From: Modestobacter sp.
GTDB lineage: Bacteria; Actinomycetota; Actinomycetes; Mycobacteriales; Geodermatophilaceae
Direction of reading: 5' to 3'
Length of the DNA stretch: 6,309 bases
Assembly: GCA_025966175.1 (NCBI GenBank)
Contig: JAOPVN010000144.1
Location: 1 to 6,309 of the forward strand
In this document: positions 1 through 3,846 of the stretch, piece by piece
Layout: the number at the start of each line of letters is the position of its first letter
Position numbering within the stretch: the stretch's first letter is position 1
Made by a program: the position numbers and the translations under genes
Notes under the pieces: generated by a model
Told to the model about the DNA's origin: nothing
What the model saw: the letters and a program-made list of their open reading frames with translations, nothing else
Database searches by the model: none

Positions 1-1158
1 CGCGAGCAGGTTGGTCTGCTCGGCGATGCTCGTGATCGTCTTGACCACCGCGCCGATCTCCTGCGAACTGGTGCCCAGCTTCTGGATGGTCTCGGTGGTC
101 TGCTGCGCCTCGGTCACCGCGGAGGCCGCCACCCGGGCCGCCTCGTTCGCGTTCTGGCTGATCTCCCGGATCGAGGCACCCATCTCCTCCGCACCCGCGG
201 CCACCGTCGCCACGTTGCGGGACACCTCCTCGGCGGCCGAGGAGACGACACCGGACTGCGCCGAGGTCTCCTCCGCCGACGCCGAGATCTGCGCCGAGGA
301 CGCCGACAGCTCCTCCGAGGACGCAGCCACCGCATCCGCCGAAGCAGCGACGGCGGAGATGACGGTGCGCAGGTGCTCCTGCGCGGTGCCCAGGGCCGCA
401 GCCATCTGGCCGACCTCGTCGCGGGACTCCACGCCGGCCGGGCGGGTCAGGTCACCGGTGGCCATCGCCTCCAGTGAGGCGCGCACCCGGTCCAGCGGGC
501 GGGACAGCGAGCGCTGGGTGAGCAGGCAGATGGCGAGGATGACGGCCAGCCCGACGGTGGCGACTCCGACGCTGATCCAGTCGGCCTGGTGGATCGCGCC
601 GGTCAGCGCCGCCTGCGCGGCGTCGGACTGGGCGGCCAGGGAGTCCTTGGCGGTACCGACGGCGCCGTCGGTGAGGTCGTTGGCGGTCTGGATGTCTTCC
701 CAGCGCGTCCGCGTCGCCTCCTGATCCGCCACTGCGGCGTTCACGAAGGCGGTGATGGCGTCCAGGTAGGTGCCGTACGTCGAGGCGACGTCCGCCACGG
801 CGGCGGCCGCCTCCCCGGTCAGTGGGACGGCCGCCAGCTCGGCGAGCAGCTGGGTCGGGGTGTCGATGTCGTCGGCGAGCTCGGCGAGCTGGTCGGCGGG
901 GACGTCGCGGACCAGCGCCTTGAAGCCGTCCACCTTGAGCTCGCTCGCCCGGGTGTCGAGCTGGAGGACCAGCGCCTCGGCGGAGTTGAGCGCGTTGAGC
1001 TCCTCGCTGCCGCGCTGCACGGCGGCGTTGGAGGTCAGCGTCGCGACGACCAGGCCACCGAAGGCGAGGACGACGACGGCGATCATGATGCCGAACTTGA
1101 CGGCGAGGCGTCGGTCGGCGAACCAGCCGGAACGAGGGGTCGGGGAGGGGGAGCGCAT
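1..1158 (-). CDS. Methyl-accepting chemotaxis protein (MCP-B), 3' end missing
   Basis: This is the first 386 codons of a transmembrane chemoreceptor. The frame is open from an ATG at 1158 to the left edge, so the protein continues outside the window. Residues 1-21 are a short basic cytoplasmic tail and 22-42 a hydrophobic TM1. Residues 43-193 are a mostly helical extracytoplasmic region that resembles a four-helix-bundle sensor. TM2 is about 194-213. A HAMP domain follows at about 214-267, with Pro221 and the D247-E248-V-G motif. The signalling coiled coil starts near 268 and breaks off inside the hairpin tip (SIAEQTNLLA, 377-386). EE pairs at 282/283, 296/297, 310/311 and 324/325 are probable methylation positions. 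An AGGAG ribosome site 7 nt upstream supports the start. The ligand cannot be predicted. The sensor region differs strongly from that of the neighbouring receptor, while the signalling domain is nearly the same. The family call is very secure. Confidence 0.96.
   Translation of the reverse strand, partial: MRSPSPTPRSGWFADRRLAVKFGIMIAVVVLAFGGLVVATLTSNAAVQRGSEELNALNSAEALVLQLDTRASELKVDGFKALVRDVPADQLAELADDIDTPTQLLAELAAVPLTGEAAAAVADVASTYGTYLDAITAFVNAAVADQEATRTRWEDIQTANDLTDGAVGTAKDSLAAQSDAAQAALTGAIHQADWISVGVATVGLAVILAICLLTQRSLSRPLDRVRASLEAMATGDLTRPAGVESRDEVGQMAAALGTAQEHLRTVISAVAASADAVAASSEELSASSAQISASAEETSAQSGVVSSAAEEVSRNVATVAAGAEEMGASIREISQNANEAARVAASAVTEAQQTTETIQKLGTSSQEIGAVVKTITSIAEQTNLLA
124..318 (-). 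repeat. Receptor duplication block, copy in MCP-B
   Basis: This segment encodes MCP-B residues 281-345, from SEEL to ARVAA, and matches all 65 residues of MCP-A 287-351. At the DNA level, 140-318 differs from 2280-2458 at only 5 of 179 positions by my count, at a constant offset of 2140. Mismatches become dense at 124-139. The block spans the candidate methylation helix before the hairpin tip. It is coding sequence, not a mobile element, and reflects receptor gene duplication, possibly homogenised by gene conversion. Confidence 0.85.
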
Positions 1159-1164
1159 GGCGGG

Positions 1165-1170
1165 TCTCCT
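1165..1170 (-). promoter_or_regulatory. Ribosome binding site of MCP-B
   Basis: On the minus strand the sequence reads AGGAGA, and the AGGAG core ends 7 nt before the ATG at 1158. This good Shine-Dalgarno match at normal spacing fixes the start of the truncated receptor and shows that it is translated independently of MCP-A, which ends more than 500 nt upstream. Confidence 0.8.
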
Positions 1171-1206
1171 GGGCGGTGGCGGGGCGGGCGGGTGACGCCG
1201 GCACGT

Positions 1207-1230
1207 GGGGCGGTGCGATGCGACCGCCCC
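1207..1230 (-). repeat. Perfect inverted repeat upstream of MCP-B (8-bp stem)
   Basis: GGGGCGGT (1207-1214) and ACCGCCCC (1223-1230) are exact reverse complements around an 8-nt spacer. The hairpin lies 48 nt upstream of the MCP-B ATG, so it falls either in the 5' untranslated leader or in the promoter region. It could be an operator, an mRNA-stabilising or attenuating leader hairpin, or simply chance in GC-rich DNA. No T-tract follows on the minus strand. Confidence 0.5.
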
Positions 1231-1281
1231 CGTCCGGCGTGAGCTGCCACGGCGAGGTGCCAGCTCTGCAGGGTGGCCGGC

Positions 1282-1300
1282 CCGTGCGGTGCGCGCACGG
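1282..1300 (-). repeat. Perfect inverted repeat upstream of MCP-B (7-bp stem)
   Basis: CCGTGCG (1282-1288) and CGCACGG (1294-1300) form a perfect 7-bp stem with a 5-nt loop. Together with the hairpin at 1207-1230 it gives the putative leader of MCP-B two stable stems. The function is unknown. In DNA this GC-rich, a 7-bp stem is suggestive rather than conclusive. Confidence 0.4.
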
Positions 1301-1376
1301 CTGCGGCTGGGGAGATGTGCGGGGGTGCAGGTGGAGCGCTTCGTGCGGTCGTGGCCCGGGATCGTGTGCACCGATT

Positions 1377-1393
1377 CCGGAAGGCATTTCCGG
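1377..1393. repeat. Short inverted repeat CCGGAA-N5-TTCCGG, possible operator
   Basis: CCGGAA (1377-1382) and TTCCGG (1388-1393) are exact reverse complements separated by 5 nt. Operator-like half-sites of this kind are common for dimeric regulators. The site sits in the least GC-rich part of the receptor gap, about 220 nt upstream of the MCP-B start, where a promoter would be expected. No regulator is identified, and the symmetry alone is only weak evidence of function. Confidence 0.35.
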
Positions 1394-1535
1394 TAGACCA
1401 GAATGGCGAGCTGCGGAACTCATCGTGAAGGATCCGATAGCCCTTGCCATCGCTCGCATGGGCGTGTCGCGCACTCGGCACCAGAAAGACCGGTGACCGA
1501 CTGATCTGCATTCCCGCCGGCGCGGCGAGTGGGAT

Positions 1536-1599
1536 CGCGGCCCCCGGGAAAGCGCCGCGGCCGCCACCCTGCCCGGGGAAGGGGGCGGGGCAGCGGCCG
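1536..1599 (-). repeat. Two adjacent GC-rich stem-loops downstream of MCP-A
   Basis: One potential hairpin pairs CGCGGC (1536-1541) with GCCGCG (1554-1559). The next pairs CGGCCGC (1558-1564) and TGCCC (1570-1574) with GGGCA (1588-1592) and GCGGCCG (1593-1599), giving 12 bp with a 5-nt bulge. They follow the two closer hairpins in the direction of transcription. They may assist termination or protect the 3' end of the MCP-A mRNA, but base composition makes such stems easy to find. Confidence 0.3.
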
Positions 1600-1630
1600 T
1601 GGGGTCGGTGCGGGTGGTGCAGCGGTGCGG

Positions 1631-1665
1631 CGGCTCGGCCACCGGGGTCGGGGGTGGCCGGGCCG
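1631..1665 (-). terminator. Second candidate terminator hairpin after MCP-A
   Basis: CGGCCACC (1636-1643) and GGTGGCCG (1653-1660) form a perfect 8-bp stem with a 9-nt loop. The pairing continues outwards through 1631-1634 and 1662-1665, after one mismatch on the minus-strand transcript, to about 12 paired bases. It begins 37 nt after the MCP-A stop. No U-run follows, so if it terminates transcription it would be of the U-poor type often proposed for actinobacteria, or a Rho-associated 3' structure. Confidence 0.5.
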
Positions 1666-1674
1666 GAGAAGCGG

Positions 1675-1696
1675 CCGCCGTCAGCGAGGACGGCGG
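1675..1696 (-). terminator. Candidate terminator hairpin directly after the MCP-A stop
   Basis: CCGCCGTC (1675-1682) and GACGGCGG (1689-1696) form a perfect 8-bp GC-rich stem with a 6-nt loop. It begins 6 nt downstream of the MCP-A TGA, the usual place for a 3'-end hairpin. The minus-strand sequence that follows is CCGCTTCTCC, not a U-tract, so factor-independent termination is uncertain. Confidence 0.5.
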
Positions 1697-1702
1697 GGCT
1701 GA

Positions 1703-3316
1703 TCAGTACGTGAAGCGGGTGACGGTGGTGCGCAGGTCGCTGGCCATCCGGGACAGCTCGTCGACCGCCTGCCGGGTCTGGGACAGCGCCTGGGTGGTCG
1801 AGGACGCCGCGGTCGAGACCCCGGTGATGTTCTGCGCGATCTCGGTGGAGCCGCCGGCGGCCTCCTGGACCGACCGGGACATCTCATTGGTGGTGGCCGT
1901 CTGCTCCTCCACCGCCGAGGCGATGGTCAGCTGGAAGTCGTTGATGCTCCCGATGACCTCAGAGATCCGGCCGATCGCCTCGACCGCACTGGTCGTGTCG
2001 CCCTGGATCGCCTCGACCCGCCGGGCGATGTCCTCGGTGGCCTTGGCGGTCTCCTGGGCCAGCTCCTTGACCTCGTTGGCCACCACGGCGAAGCCCTTGC
2101 CGGCCTCCCCGGCCCGAGCCGCCTCGATGGTGGCGTTCAGCGCCAGCAGGTTGGTCTGCTCGGCGATCGAGGTGATCACCTTGATGACGTTGCCGATCTC
2201 CCGCGACGACTCGCCCAGCTTCGTCACCGTGGCGGTCGTCGCCTCGGCCTCGCTGACCGCCTGAGCGGCGACGCGTGCGGCCTCGTTCGCGTTCTGGCTG
2301 ATCTCGCGGATCGAGGCACCCATCTCCTCCGCACCGGCGGCCACCGTCGCCACGTTGCGGGAGACCTCCTCGGCGGCCGAGGAGACGACACCGGACTGCG
2401 CCGAGGTCTCCTCCGCCGAGGCGGAGATCTGCGCCGAGGACGCCGACAGCTCCTCCGACGCGGCCGCGACCGCGTCGGAGGACGCGACGACCGAGGCCAT
2501 GACCGCGCTCAGGCTCTCCCGGGCGCTGTCCAGGGCCGCGGCCATCTGGCCGATCTCGTCACCCTGGTGCACATCGGTGGCCTGGGTCAGGTCGCCCTCG
2601 GCCAGCCGCTCGGCCGTGAGACGGACCCGGTTGACGGCGCCGGCGATGGACCGGGCGACGAGCAGGCCGGCCACCAGGGCCAGGACGCCCCCCACGACGA
2701 TGGCGACGATCAGCGACGTGCGAGTGCTGGCGTAGGCGTCGCCGGCGGTCACCGCGCTGGCCTGGGCGTCCTTCTGCTGGAGAGCGGACAGGGCTCCCAG
2801 CTGGTCAACGATCTGGGCGCTCAACGGCGCGATCTGGTTGGCCCGGAGGGCGTTCCACTCGTCGAGCCGGCCCTGACCCGCCAACTGGACGGCCTGGTCG
2901 GCGAGGACGAGGTAGGTGTTCCAGTCAGCGATGATCGTGTCCAGGCTGGCCACCACCGCGGCGGTCGGCTGGGTGTTGTTGCGCAGGGAGTCCGCCACGG
3001 CCAGCAGCGCGTTCTTCTCGGCATCCGACTGTGTTGCGGCCGCCTGCTTGGCGGCGTCCGTCGTCGCGGTGCTCCGGTTCGTGGCGTACAGCCGGTAGGA
3101 CATGTAGTGGAAGCGCAGCTCCTCGGTCAGGCGCACCCCCTGCGTGCTGTGCTCGTACATCGCCTTGGTGCGGTCGGCCTGCGAGGAGAGCGACTGGAGG
3201 CCGAACACCCCGACCAGGACAGCGACGAGGACGGCGAGCCCCACGGAAGCGGTGATCTTGGTCGTGACCCCTCGGTCACGGATCCACCGCACGGTGGGGT
3301 TGGGGGCGCTCTTCAT
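1703..3316 (-). CDS. Methyl-accepting chemotaxis protein (MCP-A), complete
   Basis: A complete 537-residue transmembrane chemoreceptor with an ATG start and TGA stop. Residues 1-20 are a basic cytoplasmic tail and 21-42 TM1. Residues 43-200 are a helical extracytoplasmic domain of the four-helix-bundle MCP sensor type. TM2 is about 201-220, HAMP about 221-275 (D253-E254-I-G), and the signalling coiled coil about 280-530. The hairpin tip is unmistakable (SIAEQTNLLALNATIEAARA, 383-402, then GEAGKGFAVVANEVKELA). Candidate methylation EE pairs are at 288/289, 302/303, 316/317, 330/331 and, on the return helix, 470/471. The protein ends in RFTY with no NWETF-like CheR-docking tail. The HAMP proline usual after TM2 is replaced by Ala227. 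The ribosome site is poor: only a purine run, AGAGAGA, more than 10 nt before the ATG. The gene lies 76 nt after cheW, probably in the same operon. The ligand is unknown. Confidence 0.97.
   Translation of the reverse strand: MKSAPNPTVRWIRDRGVTTKITASVGLAVLVAVLVGVFGLQSLSSQADRTKAMYEHSTQGVRLTEELRFHYMSYRLYATNRSTATTDAAKQAAATQSDAEKNALLAVADSLRNNTQPTAAVVASLDTIIADWNTYLVLADQAVQLAGQGRLDEWNALRANQIAPLSAQIVDQLGALSALQQKDAQASAVTAGDAYASTRTSLIVAIVVGGVLALVAGLLVARSIAGAVNRVRLTAERLAEGDLTQATDVHQGDEIGQMAAALDSARESLSAVMASVVASSDAVAAASEELSASSAQISASAEETSAQSGVVSSAAEEVSRNVATVAAGAEEMGASIREISQNANEAARVAAQAVSEAEATTATVTKLGESSREIGNVIKVITSIAEQTNLLALNATIEAARAGEAGKGFAVVANEVKELAQETAKATEDIARRVEAIQGDTTSAVEAIGRISEVIGSINDFQLTIASAVEEQTATTNEMSRSVQEAAGGSTEIAQNITGVSTAASSTTQALSQTRQAVDELSRMASDLRTTVTRFTY
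2264..2458 (-). repeat. Receptor duplication block, copy in MCP-A
   Basis: This is the partner of the block at 124-318. It encodes MCP-A residues 287-351, which are identical to MCP-B 281-345. Flanking residues on both sides differ between the receptors, for example AVSEAEATTATVTKLGESS against AVTEAQQTTETIQKLGTSS. The identity is therefore locally sharp rather than uniform across the signalling domain. Confidence 0.85.
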
Positions 3317-3392
3317 CGGGGCTCGGGTCTCTCTCTGTCAGGGGTGGGGAGTGGGGGGTGAGGGGGTCGGCCGGGACGGAACAGGGTGGAGC
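3317..3392. other. cheW to MCP-A gap with G-quadruplex motif at 3341-3366
   Basis: The 76-nt spacer is strikingly strand-asymmetric. The plus strand at 3341-3366 reads four G-runs of 4, 4, 6 and 5 separated by T, AGT and TGA, which meets the usual intramolecular G-quadruplex pattern. The genes are read from the minus strand, so the G-rich strand is the template and the mRNA is C-rich. A structure here could slow RNA polymerase or tune receptor expression relative to cheA and cheW. No promoter boxes or terminator hairpin are evident, which favours read-through from cheW into MCP-A. Confidence 0.6.
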
Positions 3393-3845
3393 TCAGGTGC
3401 CGACGGCGCGGTTGACGTCGAGGGCGAGCAGCAGCTGGCCGGCGAGCTTGTAGGCGCCGCGGATCAGCTCGCGGGCATTGCCGTCCAGGGTGTCCGGCGG
3501 GGCCTCGAAGTCGCGGAGGTCGACGTCCACGACGTCGGCGATGCTGTCGACCAGCAGGCTGACGGCCTCCCCATGCAGCCGGACGACGATCACGACGGGC
3601 TCGATGCCCTCGGGACGGGCCGGCCGGCCCAGCCGCTCGCGCAGCTCGATCGCGGTGACGACCTGGCCGCGGAGGTTGATCAGCCCGGCGACGGCCGGCG
3701 GGGCCAGCGGCACCCGGGTGATGCTCTGGCTGCGCAGCACCTCCTGGACGTGCTCGACCTCCACGCCGTAGAGGTCGCCGTCCAGCCAGAAGGTGGCCAG
3801 CTGGCTGGTGGCCGGCATCGTCGATGTCGCGGTTGCGCTGCTCAC
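3393..3845 (-). CDS. cheW: Chemotaxis coupling protein CheW
   Basis: A 150-residue cytoplasmic CheW, the adaptor that links receptor tips to the P5 domain of CheA in the signalling array. A short Ser/Thr/Ala-rich N-terminal tail of about 14 residues precedes the single CheW domain (about 15-145). Typical features are the opening strand ATFWLDGDLYGVEVEHVQEVL, with the YGVEV and VQEVLR segments, the AGLINLRGQVVTAIELRERLG core (Arg59 in the NLRG turn), VVIVVRLHGEAVSLLVDSIADVVDV in the second half, and a final LLALDVNRAV. The start is GTG at 3845, 1 nt after the cheA stop, with a strong ribosome site inside the last cheA codons, so the two genes are very probably translationally coupled. An internal ATG at codon 10 lacks a ribosome site. 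The length matches the family norm and the call is secure. Confidence 0.97.
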   Translation of the reverse strand: MSSATATSTMPATSQLATFWLDGDLYGVEVEHVQEVLRSQSITRVPLAPPAVAGLINLRGQVVTAIELRERLGRPARPEGIEPVVIVVRLHGEAVSLLVDSIADVVDVDLRDFEAPPDTLDGNARELIRGAYKLAGQLLLALDVNRAVGT

Positions 3846-3846
3846 G

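Larger units (their letters stand above)
1159..1702. other. Non-coding gap between the two chemoreceptor genes
   Basis: These 544 nt hold no convincing gene. Open frames in this stretch have Arg/Pro/His-rich or low-complexity translations typical of non-coding GC-rich DNA and show no family motif. The half next to the MCP-A stop (about 1536-1696) is packed with GC-rich stem-loops that probably end or attenuate the upstream transcript. The middle (about 1375-1500) is noticeably less GC-rich and is the likeliest place for a promoter of MCP-B, although I could not assign clear -35 and -10 boxes. The half next to MCP-B has two further perfect inverted repeats. The length of the gap suggests that MCP-B is its own transcription unit. 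Confidence 0.7.

Noticed and set aside
1176..1496. Small plus-strand frame of 106 codons in the receptor gap
   Set aside because: It is Gly/Arg/Cys-rich, with no ribosome site or recognisable motif, and overlaps the inverted repeats. More likely non-coding.
1441..1500. Possible flagellar sigma (FliA-type) promoter on the minus strand: GTCA, 14 nt, then GCCGAG
   Set aside because: Only partial agreement with the sigma-28 pattern, and nearly 300 nt from the MCP-B start. The CCGATAG at 1434-1440 is on the other strand, with no properly spaced -35. Not enough for a promoter call.
1571..1604. Second possible G-quadruplex on the plus strand
   Set aside because: Only three close G-runs. The fourth is separated by a 10-nt loop, and the same bases pair in a hairpin, so it is much weaker than the 3341-3366 motif.
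452..1642. Long minus-strand open frame of 396 codons overlapping MCP-B and the receptor gap
   Set aside because: It is Arg/Pro/His-rich, shares no family motif and runs out of frame through the well-supported MCP-B gene. It is a GC-rich shadow frame.
1159..1702. Cyclic di-GMP riboswitch or similar leader in the receptor gap
   Set aside because: I looked for the conserved GEMM-type core sequences and did not find them. The stems present do not match a known riboswitch layout.
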